From Methanolobus vulcani (GTDB taxonomy: Archaea > Halobacteriota > Methanosarcinia > Methanosarcinales > Methanosarcinaceae): a stretch of DNA of 64,000 bases. The DNA lies in assembly GCF_006546655.1 (NCBI RefSeq), contig NZ_VIAQ01000017.1, forward strand, positions 117,820 to 181,819, given 5' to 3'. The first letter of the stretch is position 1; each line of letters opens with the position of its first letter. Positions 36,101 through 44,693 of the stretch are shown piece after piece. Both the position numbers and the translations under genes were made by a program. The notes beneath the pieces were generated by a model. That model made no database searches. It was not told where the DNA came from and saw nothing but the letters and a program-made list of their open reading frames with translations.

Positions 36101-36811
36101 ATGATGAAAACAAATATTAGATTTGGATTAAGCGTGATGCTTGCGGCAATGTTGCTGGTGAGCATGGCGTTTGTACCGGCTGTGAGTGCTAAAGAAGTAA
36201 ATAATTTTGATGGTGGCGGAATTTCGGTGAGTAAGCATGTTTCTAAACCTGAAATATTATTAAATGAATCAGATATTGGCATACGTTCATTAAGTAATCC
36301 CAATCCTTCTACAAATGGATTAACATTGATAGGGTCTGATGCATCAGATACAAGTAACATCTATGGCTAGCAACTGATGTCCTACAGAATGTATTCTGTT
36401 GATAATGAAAATGATCCAGATTATGATTATTTCGTTATTTGGGTACAATCTACTGATAAGCTTAATGCGCCATTACCATTGAAATGGATTAAAACAGGCA
36501 TTAAAGATATTAATAATGGAGAAATTGTTGATTGGTCACCAAGTGGAACGGTGTATACGGAAAGTGGTGAGACTAAGACGCTTACACTTGGATTATCCGT
36601 ACCATTAGTCGCTTCAATATCTCAAACATTCACTGATCCCGATGGTAAGTTATACCCTAATGTTTTCACTACAACTCAGTTTGAATCAAAGTGGTCAGCT
36701 AGTGGAACCGGCACTTTGGATGCAGGATTTAATGCTGCTGGGATACAGATAAAATCTCCAGCAGGAAAATGTCCCAGTTTCACGTGGTATGCTAGTGCTA
36801 ACGAGTACTAA
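36101..36811 (+). CDS. Secreted protein gene with an in-frame amber (UAG) codon: candidate pyrrolysine protein
   Basis: The frame runs from ATG 36101 (AAAGGTGA ribosome-binding site; a second ATG is at 36104) to TAA at 36809-36811, interrupted only by TAG at 36368-36370. Read through, it gives about 236 residues. A signal peptide (about 1-30, SMAFVPAVSAKE) leads an Asn/Ser-rich stretch, then after the amber codon QLMSYRMYSVDN and a beta-rich domain with YFVIWVQSTDK and KWIKTGI. Codon use and protein character are continuous on both sides. A 6-bp stem-loop with a TGTA loop (36384-36399) starts 13 bases after the TAG. Either the codon is decoded as pyrrolysine or this is a nonsense mutant. Confidence 0.6.
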
Positions 36812-36952
36812 AGACAAATGGGACAAACTTGATTGAAACTTGTACTGTGTTAGATTGATACGAGTATTTCAAATTGATTTAACACAGACACAGTTTCTAA
36901 ATAATACTGAAATGAGATCATGCTCACAATAATCAAAATCGGAGATTTTAAT

Positions 36953-37240
36953 ATGGATATGCTATCAACTCTTGTTTTTTTAATAGAATTCGTTATACTC
37001 TACAAATTATATTATTTATTGCAGGACAAGTATTTTGATAATGATCCAGACATGAAACGCCCCCGGTTTGAAAATGATATTTTTAAGGTTGGCTATGTAA
37101 CGGGATCCTTGTACCTGATGGACATATCAGGTGCTCATTTTTCCAGAATGTTGGTTGAAACCGGGATCTTATGGGTGGTTGCAGTGATCGTATTGTTATC
37201 ACTTCTTTACAGGATCACGATCGCAATGGAAAATCGGTAA
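36953..37240 (+). CDS. Small membrane protein, 95 aa
   Basis: I do not recognise this gene. ATG 36953 has a GGAG site 8 bases upstream; the frame is open 11 codons more. It has two hydrophobic helices, at about residues 3-22 (STLVFLIEFVILYKLYYLL) and 72-90 (ILWVVAVIVLLSLLY), joined by a charged segment (NDPDMKRPRFENDIF). The end abuts the ISL3 remnant, so the C-terminus might be altered by that insertion. Confidence 0.55.
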   Translation: MDMLSTLVFLIEFVILYKLYYLLQDKYFDNDPDMKRPRFENDIFKVGYVTGSLYLMDISGAHFSRMLVETGILWVVAVIVLLSLLYRITIAMENR

Positions 37241-37241
37241 T

Positions 37242-37530
37242 TCATTTTGTATGCAATATGCGACAGAACATGAAAAAATTAAGGTGTCTCCAAACTTTTT
37301 CTTTGGCATCATGAAAATCACATAGTTTGTTGCAAACAGGACAAGGGAACTTCGTTCCCTTGATAAAATCAAGATAAATATCCATTCTCTTCTCAAAAAT
37401 ATCAAGATTTATGTCTTTAACGTACCAAGGACTAGAGAGTCCTAATGCAAGTTGTATGAGTTCTTTATCGTCCACAACAAATGAATTAAAAAATATGAAT
37501 ATTAAGTTACCCGAACAATATTGAGGAGAT
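37242..37530 (-). mobile_element. ISL3-family transposase fragment, remnant copy B
   Basis: The minus-strand frame 37475-37242 begins MDDKELIQLALGLSSPWYVK and contains the zf-ISL3-type motif FPCPVCNKLCDFHDAKE and KVWRHLNFF, typical of the N-terminus of ISL3 transposases (full length about 400 residues). It stops after 77 codons; the DDE catalytic part is absent. Bases 37476-37530 are the element's end and match copy A at 34451-34537. Confidence 0.8.
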
Positions 37531-37619
37531 CCATTAAAAATAAATATCTGAATTATATCGAAAAGTTAAAGTAAGTTCCGTGTTAACAGGTGGCATTATC
37601 GCTATTGGAGTTGCTAATT

Positions 37620-37739
37620 ATGCTGGGAATAACAGACCCACAAATATGGATTGCATATATCTTATGTTTTGTAAGTGCCATCGGATGTGTCATCTATGGG
37701 ATTATACACTGGAACGATGATGAAGGAGAGGAAGACTGA
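37620..37739 (+). CDS. Symporter small accessory protein, 39 aa
   Basis: MLGITDPQIWIAYILCFVSA followed by IGCVIYGIIHW and an acidic tail. One membrane helix. Its stop overlaps the next start by one base (TGATG). It is nearly identical in pattern to the 41-residue protein at 39552, including the WNDD segment before an acidic end. Conservation across two copies and coupling to the transporter show it is a real gene. Confidence 0.85.
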   Translation: MLGITDPQIWIAYILCFVSAIGCVIYGIIHWNDDEGEED

Positions 37740-39328
37740 TGGGTGTCAGTACTCCTTTTCTTGGAATGGCCGTACTCGCCTACATGATGGTGGTCTTCTA
37801 CCTTGGCTGGGTCGGTTATAAACAAACAAAAGACAATGACGACTACATGCTTGCAGGAAGGAAAGTCAATCCATTCGTGCTGGCATTCTCCTATGGTGCT
37901 GCGTTTATCAGTACTTCAGCTATCATAGGATTCGGAGGTTATGCCGGAGCATTCGGTCTTGGAATACTGTGGCTGGCTTTCATGAACATTGCCGTGGGAA
38001 TCTTTATCGCCTTTGTAATATTTGGATCAAGAACCAGGCGCATGGGTGTTAACCTGAAAGCTGTCACCTTCCCGGAGCTTATAGGAAGAAGGTTCCAGTC
38101 AAGGTTCATTCAGGGATTTTCAGGTGCATTAATCACTATATTTATGCCACTTTATGCAGGCAGTGTACTGATAGGTGGTGCACGTTTTATGGAAACTGCC
38201 CTGAATATCGATTATAACATCGCTATCCTTATCCTTGCCGTTATAGTTGCAGCATATGTAATTACAGGCGGACTCATTGCTGTTATGTATACTGATGCAT
38301 TGCAGGGTGCACTTATGTTCGTGGGAATGGCAGTTTTGCTTATAATCACCTACTCAAAGCTTGGAGGAGTTACCGAAGCTCACCAGGCACTTACAAATAT
38401 GGCTTACCTTGTACCGGATAATTTTGCAGCTATTGGTCACACCGGATGGACTACAATGCCAGCATTTGGTTCATCAACATGGTGGACACTTGTATCAACT
38501 ATTATCCTTGGTGTCGGTGTCGGTGTACTTGCACAGCCACAGCTTGCTGTGAGATTCATGACCGTTAAAAATACCCGTGCCCTGAAACGAGCTGTTCTTT
38601 CAGGTGGTCCCTTCATCTTCATGATGGCAGGTGTGGCATACATTGTTGGTGCACTCTCAAATGTTTACTTCTTCAACACTCAGGGAATGATTTCCCTTGA
38701 GGTTGCTGGCGGAAACATCGATAAGATCATGCCTGAGTATATTAACAGTGCAATGCCGGATTATTTTGTAGTGTTCTTCCTGCTGACCTTGCTTGCAGCA
38801 GCCATGTCAACCCTGAGTTCACAGTTCCACGCCATGGGAACGGCTTTCGGGCACGATTTCTATCGCCAGGGTATTATGAATGGAAAGATAGGAAAGACGA
38901 TCACTGTTACAAGAGTAGGTATTGCTGTAACAATTTTCATCAGTGTTGTCCTTGCATACATACTCCCGCCAGGAATTATCGCAAGAGCAACTGCAATATT
39001 CTTCGGACTCTGTGCAGCAGCTTTCCTTCCTATGTATTCAGGAGCCATCTTCTGGAAACGAATGACCAGACAGGGAGCTGTAGCAAGCCTGATTGTAGGT
39101 ACTTTCAGCAGTCTTTTCTGGCTTACATTCGTACATGCTAAGGAAGCAACAGCTCTTGGAATCTGCCAGTCACTTTTTGGACAGGCAACACTACTTTCCG
39201 GAACATGGACTTTTGTGGACCCGATACTTGTTGCTACACCGCTATCATTCCTTGTAGCAATTATCGTGAGCCTTATGACAGAACCAATGGCAGAAGAACA
39301 TGTTGAAATGTGCTTCAAGAAAAATTAA
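37739..39328 (+). CDS. Sodium:solute symporter family transporter, copy 1 of a tandem pair
   Basis: 529 residues, about 13 membrane helices. Conserved SSS features: DDYMLAGRKVNPFVLAFSYGA near residue 38, GLIAVMYTDALQG near 180, and AAAMSTLSSQFHAMG near 360 (the sodium-site helix). It ends with a charged EEHVEMCFKKN tail. It is strongly similar over its whole length to the product of 39677, so the pair arose by duplication of the small-protein/transporter cassette. The substrate is unknown. TGTTAACA at 37581-37588 lies upstream of the cassette. Confidence 0.9.
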   Translation: MGVSTPFLGMAVLAYMMVVFYLGWVGYKQTKDNDDYMLAGRKVNPFVLAFSYGAAFISTSAIIGFGGYAGAFGLGILWLAFMNIAVGIFIAFVIFGSRTRRMGVNLKAVTFPELIGRRFQSRFIQGFSGALITIFMPLYAGSVLIGGARFMETALNIDYNIAILILAVIVAAYVITGGLIAVMYTDALQGALMFVGMAVLLIITYSKLGGVTEAHQALTNMAYLVPDNFAAIGHTGWTTMPAFGSSTWWTLVSTIILGVGVGVLAQPQLAVRFMTVKNTRALKRAVLSGGPFIFMMAGVAYIVGALSNVYFFNTQGMISLEVAGGNIDKIMPEYINSAMPDYFVVFFLLTLLAAAMSTLSSQFHAMGTAFGHDFYRQGIMNGKIGKTITVTRVGIAVTIFISVVLAYILPPGIIARATAIFFGLCAAAFLPMYSGAIFWKRMTRQGAVASLIVGTFSSLFWLTFVHAKEATALGICQSLFGQATLLSGTWTFVDPILVATPLSFLVAIIVSLMTEPMAEEHVEMCFKKN

Positions 39329-39350
39329 TGTACTTTGAATTCCAGGAACG

Positions 39351-39395
39351 ATCAATCAACAGATTATGATGATTGATTGGTTTCTTCTTTTTCAA
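39351..39395 (+). terminator. Hairpin terminator between the tandem symporters
   Basis: ATCAATCA (39351-39358) with TGATTGAT (39370-39377), followed by a T-rich run (GGTTTCTTCTTTTTC). It separates the two cassettes, implying independent transcription. Confidence 0.6.
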
Positions 39396-39470
39396 AAAAT
39401 AACCAGATTCCTATTTTCTTTTCATTCAAACTTTTTTATCAGCCATAACCATGCAAATTCATTTACCAAC

Positions 39471-39510
39471 CTTTAAATATAGTAGTATGTTAACATATGA
39501 CATGTTAACA
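39471..39510 (+). promoter_or_regulatory. TATA box and paired TGTTAACA palindromes upstream of the second symporter cassette
   Basis: CTTTAAATATAG (39471-39482) is a TATA element. Two copies of the palindrome TGTTAACA (39488-39495 and 39503-39510, 15 bases apart) follow, placed across the expected transcription start. This is a typical repressor geometry. The same octamer occurs once at 37581-37588 before the first cassette. Confidence 0.5.
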
Positions 39511-39551
39511 AATATCATTATTATTAATACAAAATATATGGAAGGAGAAAA

Positions 39552-39677
39552 ATGCTTGGAATAGATGACCCACAGATATGGCTGGCTTACATCCTCTGCT
39601 TTGTAAGCGCCATCGGCTGCATTATCTATGGAGCCCTTAAATGGAACGATGATTCCGACGATGGAGAGGTTAACTGA
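39552..39677 (+). CDS. Symporter small accessory protein, 41 aa
   Basis: MLGIDDPQIWLAYILCFVSA then IGCIIYGALKWNDDSDDGEVN. One membrane helix and an acidic end. A GAAGGAG ribosome-binding site lies 6-7 bases upstream. It overlaps the transporter start by one base (TGATG). Paralogue of the protein at 37620. Confidence 0.85.
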   Translation: MLGIDDPQIWLAYILCFVSAIGCIIYGALKWNDDSDDGEVN

Positions 39678-41260
39678 TGGCACTCAGTACACCGGTTCTC
39701 GGAGTAATTATACTTATATACCTCATGGTAATCTTTTACCTGGGATGGCTTGGATACAAGAAAACAAAAGAAACTGAAGACTATATGGTAGCTGGAAGGC
39801 AGATACATCCTTACATCCTTGCACTGTCATATGGTGCAACATTTATCAGTACTTCAGCCATCATCGGTTTTGGTGGAGCTGCCGGTGCTCTTGGCATGGG
39901 ACTTTTGTGGCTTGCATTTATGAATATTTTTGTTGGTATCTTTATTGCATTCGTATTATTCGGCTCCAGAACACGCCGTATGGGACTAAATCTTAACGCA
40001 GTTACATTTCCTGAACTTCTGGGAAAGCGTTTCCAGTCAAGGTTCATCCAGGGATTCTCAGGAGCACTTATAGGTATTTTCATGCCACTTTATGCTGGAA
40101 TTGTACTTATCGGAGGAGCAAGGTTCCTTGAATCAACCCTCAATATTAACTATGACATTGCAGTTCTTATTCTCACAGTTATCGTAGCTGCATATGTAAT
40201 CACAGGTGGGCTTATCGCTGTTATGTATACAGACGCCCTTCAGGGAACTCTCATGTTTATTGGAATGGCATTCCTGCTGGTATTCACTTACATAAAGATG
40301 GGCGGGGTCACCGCAGCTCACTCTGCACTTTCAGCTATGAGCGACCTGGTTCCAGAAAGCCTTACAGCCGGAGGACATCTGGGATGGACAGCTATGCCTG
40401 CTTTTGGTTCGCCAATCTGGTGGACAATGGTCTCAACACTTGTTCTCGGAGTAGGAGTGGGTGTGGTAGCACAGCCACAGCTTGCAGTTAGGTTCATGAC
40501 AGTAAAGAATGATACAGCACTCAACAGGGCTGTACTTGTAGGTGGTCCTTTTATTCTTATGATGACAGGAGTCGCGTTCACAGTGGGTGCACTCTCAAAC
40601 GCATACTTCTACCAGACAGTCGGCAAGATATCAGTAGTCGTTGCAGGTGGAAACACTGACCTTATTATGCCGGAATTCATCAACAGTGCCATGCCAAGTA
40701 CTTTTGTGGTTCTGTTCATGCTGACCCTGCTTGCAGCAGCAATGTCAACACTGAGTTCACAGTTCCACACAATGGGAACATCAATAGGACATGATTTCTA
40801 CCGTGAGTTCATCAAAAAAGGAGAACTCGGTCAGACCATTAACATAACAAGAGCAGCAATTGCATTCACAATTCTTGCAAGTGTCGTGCTGGCATACATA
40901 CTTCCGATCAGCATCATTGCCCGTGCAACAGCTATCTTCTTCGGACTCTGTGCAGCAGCATTCCTGCCAATGTACACCGGTGCACTGTTCTGGAAACGCA
41001 TGACAAGAGAAGGTGCGATCGCAAGCCTTATTGTCGGTACCTTCAGCAGTCTGTTCTGGCTTGCATTCGTTCACAAATCAGAAGCCGTACCACTTGGAAT
41101 AAGTAAGGCGATCTTTGGTGTTGATACTATCCTTTCCGGAACCTGGACAGTTGTAGACCCGATACTTGTGGCTACACCAATTGCATTTGTAGTTGCAATC
41201 ATCGTCAGTCTGATGACAAAGCCAACACCACAGGAACATCTGGATAAATGCTACAAATGA
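39677..41260 (+). CDS. Sodium:solute symporter family transporter, copy 2 of a tandem pair
   Basis: 527 residues, paralogue of the gene at 37739, with the same motifs: EDYMVAGRQIHPYILALSYGA, GLIAVMYTDALQG, AAAMSTLSSQFHTMG and the RARAIFFGLCAAAF-like region. Differences cluster in loops and in the substrate-side helices, so the two may differ in affinity or substrate. A strong terminator follows at 41284. Confidence 0.9.
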   Translation: MALSTPVLGVIILIYLMVIFYLGWLGYKKTKETEDYMVAGRQIHPYILALSYGATFISTSAIIGFGGAAGALGMGLLWLAFMNIFVGIFIAFVLFGSRTRRMGLNLNAVTFPELLGKRFQSRFIQGFSGALIGIFMPLYAGIVLIGGARFLESTLNINYDIAVLILTVIVAAYVITGGLIAVMYTDALQGTLMFIGMAFLLVFTYIKMGGVTAAHSALSAMSDLVPESLTAGGHLGWTAMPAFGSPIWWTMVSTLVLGVGVGVVAQPQLAVRFMTVKNDTALNRAVLVGGPFILMMTGVAFTVGALSNAYFYQTVGKISVVVAGGNTDLIMPEFINSAMPSTFVVLFMLTLLAAAMSTLSSQFHTMGTSIGHDFYREFIKKGELGQTINITRAAIAFTILASVVLAYILPISIIARATAIFFGLCAAAFLPMYTGALFWKRMTREGAIASLIVGTFSSLFWLAFVHKSEAVPLGISKAIFGVDTILSGTWTVVDPILVATPIAFVVAIIVSLMTKPTPQEHLDKCYK

Positions 41261-41283
41261 AATGACCTGACGTTTGGTAATAT

Positions 41284-41315
41284 ATTGTGGGTAGATGCTA
41301 CCCACAATCTTTTTG
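41284..41315 (+). terminator. Strong hairpin terminator after the second symporter
   Basis: ATTGTGGGTA, loop GATGC, TACCCACAAT (41284-41308): a perfect 10-bp stem followed directly by CTTTTTG. The rest of the 41261-41543 gap is AT-rich promoter sequence for the kinase. Confidence 0.75.
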
Positions 41316-41543
41316 AAATCCTCCACTTGAAATCCAAACTTAGATCAATATCACTTTTAAATTATTTCTAGAATTTACAATTCATTTCTTTGTGTATCTC
41401 CTATACCCAATATTTCCCAGAGAACACTGATCACCGTATGACATCAGAATACATAAATAGATATATTTGCACATATATTAAAAAATATGGCAGAGAAGAA
41501 AAAAAGCAGATAAGAAAATCCAAATTGCTCAAGGAAACATACC

Positions 41544-43754
41544 ATGGATGAAAAAAGCAGCGCCTCAAAGAAGAAAAAAAGACCTGCACTTTCCAGTAGC
41601 TCTGCATCTTCAAATTTGATCCTCTGGAAATTATTAGTTCCTCTGGTGCTTGCAGCAGTTATCCTGATCAGTGTATTCTCAGGAATATTATGGTGGGATC
41701 TGAACCAGCAGATGAATAATAATATTCATGATACTGCCATTTTTGTTTCAGAAGAATATGATCGTTCATTGGAGGAACAGTCATTCATATTTAATGAAGA
41801 AATCAATTGGGTACTCAAGAACGATAAATTTAAAGGACCACTGGAAGAAAGCGATTCGGAGAAACTAAGAAATGAAACCATAAACCTGTATGCCAGACTT
41901 TCCAGTGTGCATAAGGTAACTGCTGTTTATTTCCACGGACCTGATCGCATAAATATCCTGCGTAGCCATGACCCGCAACAAAACGGAGACTTTGTCGATC
42001 ATTTTCTAATTCGTGAAGCTGAAAGGACAGGAAATGTCACTGCCGGTCTTATGTTAGGATCGTCAGGTGTTTTTACATACAGTATTATAGAACCTATATA
42101 TGAAGGCGAAAAACTAATTGGATATGTAGAGCTGAATAAAAAAATCGAAGATCTCATATATGCAGTTGCTCAAAAATCCGACTCCGAAATAGCTGTTTTC
42201 TTTTATAAAGATGAACTTGACCGCCCATACTGGGAAAGTGGTATGCGGAGCATGGGAGTAAATGGAAATTGGAGTCTTTATCCCGCAGAGGTTCTGACTT
42301 ACAGTACTATGCCAATCCCTGAAAAATTAGATAATATCCTCAAAAACAGAGATACTACATCCGGACATAACTTACAGGAAATAACTCAGGAGATACAAAG
42401 TGATGGCAAGATATGGGATCTGGCAATTGTTCCATTAATGGATGCATCAAAGACTGAAGTCGGATACATGATTATAATGAAGAATGTCACGGAAGACAAA
42501 GTGGCATTCGTTTCAAGGATAAAAATAATTATTATGGGAGCAGGAATTGTTTTTGGACTTCTGTTTGCATTCTACTTTGTAATACTGGATAAAACTGATA
42601 AAAAGATGATGAAAAACAGAAAAGAACTCATTGATAGTGAGGAAAAGTTCAGGAACATCTTTGAAGGAGCTGTGGAAGGGATCGGAGTTTCAGATATTGA
42701 CACCGGAAAATTCAGATATGTAAATCCGGCGTTGTGTAATATGCTGGGTTATACAGAAGAAGAATTGATGCAAATAAGACTGAATGATCTTCATTCAGTG
42801 AATGATTCGAATCAGGCCCTATATGAACTGGAAAAAGCCAGGATAAATGAAAAGACCTTATTAACGGATGTTTCATGTATTTGTAAAGATGGAACAACCA
42901 TTTGCACAGAGATAAGTGCTTTTCATGCTATCATAGATGGAAAGAACTGCATGGTTGTTTTTTATACGGATGTCACTGCTCTTAAAAAGATCAATAAGGA
43001 AATACAGGATATCAAACTTGCCAAACTTGCAGCAGACGAGTCGAACCATTTGAAGACTGAATTCCTTGCAAATATGAGCCATGAACTGAGAACACCACTT
43101 AACTCCATTATCGGTTTTTCTGATGTACTTCAAACTAAAACCGCTGGCACTCTCAATGAGAAACAATCACGATATATAACAAATATATCTAACAGCGGGA
43201 AACACCTGTTAGATCTGATAAATAATATCCTTGACATATCAAAAATAGAAGCCGGAAAAATGGAAATAAACTATGAGGAAGTTGACATCAGTTCGCTTTT
43301 CGAAGAAGTAAAGAATGTACTTGACCCTTTGGCCACTAAAAAGAACATTAAGCTTGAATATAACATGGATGAACAGGTTATGGCAGTCTGTGCGGATAAA
43401 ATAAAGCTAAAGCAAATACTCTACAATCTTGTAAACAATGCAATTAAATTCACAGATACAGAAGGAAATATAAGCGTTACTGCAAGCACAAATAATGATA
43501 TGCTTTATGTTTCGGTCATTGATGATGGAATAGGGATTTCTGAAAATGATCGTGACAAACTGTTCAAACCTTTCATGCAATTGCACGCATTCAATGCAAA
43601 ACCATACCAAGGCACAGGTCTTGGCCTCTCCCTTGTCAAGAAGTTCACCGAACTTCACGGGGGAGAGGTTTGGGTAACAAGTAAGCCGGATGAAGGAAGC
43701 AATTTCACTTTTTCAATTCCAGTGAAGAATGAGCAGACAAACCTAAAAGAATAG
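41544..43754 (+). CDS. Membrane sensor histidine kinase (Cache-like sensor, PAS, HisKA, HATPase)
   Basis: 736 residues. A Lys-rich N-terminus (KKKKRP) is followed by TM1 (about 28-50), an extracellular sensor domain of ~260 residues that looks like a double-Cache fold, TM2 (about 328-348), a PAS domain (about 365-485, FRNIFEGAVEGIGVSDID), and a HisKA domain with phospho-acceptor H513 in MSHELRTPLNS. The ATPase has N box NLVNNAIKF, G1 DDGIGIS and G2 GTGLGLSLV. All catalytic motifs are intact. No response regulator is adjacent. The stop is TAG, with TGA two codons later in frame, so any readthrough would add only two residues. Confidence 0.92.
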   Translation: MDEKSSASKKKKRPALSSSSASSNLILWKLLVPLVLAAVILISVFSGILWWDLNQQMNNNIHDTAIFVSEEYDRSLEEQSFIFNEEINWVLKNDKFKGPLEESDSEKLRNETINLYARLSSVHKVTAVYFHGPDRINILRSHDPQQNGDFVDHFLIREAERTGNVTAGLMLGSSGVFTYSIIEPIYEGEKLIGYVELNKKIEDLIYAVAQKSDSEIAVFFYKDELDRPYWESGMRSMGVNGNWSLYPAEVLTYSTMPIPEKLDNILKNRDTTSGHNLQEITQEIQSDGKIWDLAIVPLMDASKTEVGYMIIMKNVTEDKVAFVSRIKIIIMGAGIVFGLLFAFYFVILDKTDKKMMKNRKELIDSEEKFRNIFEGAVEGIGVSDIDTGKFRYVNPALCNMLGYTEEELMQIRLNDLHSVNDSNQALYELEKARINEKTLLTDVSCICKDGTTICTEISAFHAIIDGKNCMVVFYTDVTALKKINKEIQDIKLAKLAADESNHLKTEFLANMSHELRTPLNSIIGFSDVLQTKTAGTLNEKQSRYITNISNSGKHLLDLINNILDISKIEAGKMEINYEEVDISSLFEEVKNVLDPLATKKNIKLEYNMDEQVMAVCADKIKLKQILYNLVNNAIKFTDTEGNISVTASTNNDMLYVSVIDDGIGISENDRDKLFKPFMQLHAFNAKPYQGTGLGLSLVKKFTELHGGEVWVTSKPDEGSNFTFSIPVKNEQTNLKE

Positions 43755-43775
43755 ATATGAATCTGACATATTAGT

Positions 43776-43838
43776 GGCAAAAGCCGTATGACGAGAACTA
43801 GAGGGGATATATGTGATAAATATAACTCGACTTTTGCC
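43776..43838. repeat. Inverted repeat between convergent genes
   Basis: GGCAAAAG (43776-43783) and CTTTTGCC (43831-43838) bracket a 47-base segment that also contains CGAG and CTCG in matching positions. It lies between the convergent kinase and hydrolase genes; it may be a bidirectional terminator or a small structured RNA. Confidence 0.35.
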
Positions 43839-43917
43839 TATGGTAAGTTCGACATAATGAAATATAAAGCTATCCGTAGCTTATATAATAACAGTTAAAT
43901 ATTTTATAACACAATCA

Positions 43918-44613
43918 TTATAAAATAATTGGGCAGTCAATTTCCATAATTATAACCTCCGCATCAGATACCGTTTTTACAAGGTTTATAAAATACTGCG
44001 AATCCTGAGCAATAGCTTCAAAGGTGTTGTAATGCATTGGTACAACCGTTTTGGGGCGCAACATCTCTACTGCCAGTGCGGCATCTTCAGGACCCATAGT
44101 ATAACGTCCTCCAATTGGAAGAAGTGCAATTTCCGGACTGTATAGCCTGGATATAAGTGCCATATCACCAAAAAGTCCGGTATCACCTGCATGATAGATT
44201 GACTTTTCACCTGCTTTAATAACAAAACCTGCCGCTCTGCCACCATCTATCTCCCTTCCTGCTTCATCAATGGAAGAAGAATGTTTGGCATCTGTCATTG
44301 TAAAACTTATGTTCCCAATGTTTACTGTCCCACCAATATTCATTCCCTCTGTTGTAATATCCCTGGACTTCAGGTATTGGGACAATTCATGTATGCAGAC
44401 CACTGTACATCCTGTTCTTTTAGCTATCTCTACAGTATCCCCCAGATGATCGCTGTGTCCGTGAGTAACTGCAATAATATCCGGATATAGTTCATCCGCT
44501 TTGACCTTAGCAGATGGATTTCCTGTTATGAAAGGATCAACAAGAACCATAGTATCATTCACATCTATCCTGAAACATGAATGGCCTATCCAGGTAAGTG
44601 TAACATTATCCAT
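43918..44613 (-). CDS. UPF0173 metal-dependent hydrolase (metallo-beta-lactamase fold)
   Basis: 231 residues, full length. Motifs are WIGHSCFRID at the N-terminus, VTHGHSDHLGDT near residue 49 (metal site), and IYHAGDTGLFGDM, PIGGRYTMGPEDAA and VVPMHYNTF. The fold and metal ligands are complete, but family members have no settled physiological substrate. Divergent from the DUF2117 gene by 80 bases. Confidence 0.93.
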   Translation of the reverse strand: MDNVTLTWIGHSCFRIDVNDTMVLVDPFITGNPSAKVKADELYPDIIAVTHGHSDHLGDTVEIAKRTGCTVVCIHELSQYLKSRDITTEGMNIGGTVNIGNISFTMTDAKHSSSIDEAGREIDGGRAAGFVIKAGEKSIYHAGDTGLFGDMALISRLYSPEIALLPIGGRYTMGPEDAALAVEMLRPKTVVPMHYNTFEAIAQDSQYFINLVKTVSDAEVIIMEIDCPIIL

Positions 44614-44693
44614 GAAGCAAAAACAATACAGCAGAATAAGAGCCTATCGACAGAAGCAATAATTGATTTAAACTGAGAGGAAGAATAAGAATC

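Noticed and set aside
33916..37560. Prophage
   Set aside because: No integrase, capsid, terminase or replication genes; only insertion-sequence ends.
43752..43760. Amber readthrough of the sensor kinase
   Set aside because: TGA follows two codons later, so readthrough would be trivial.
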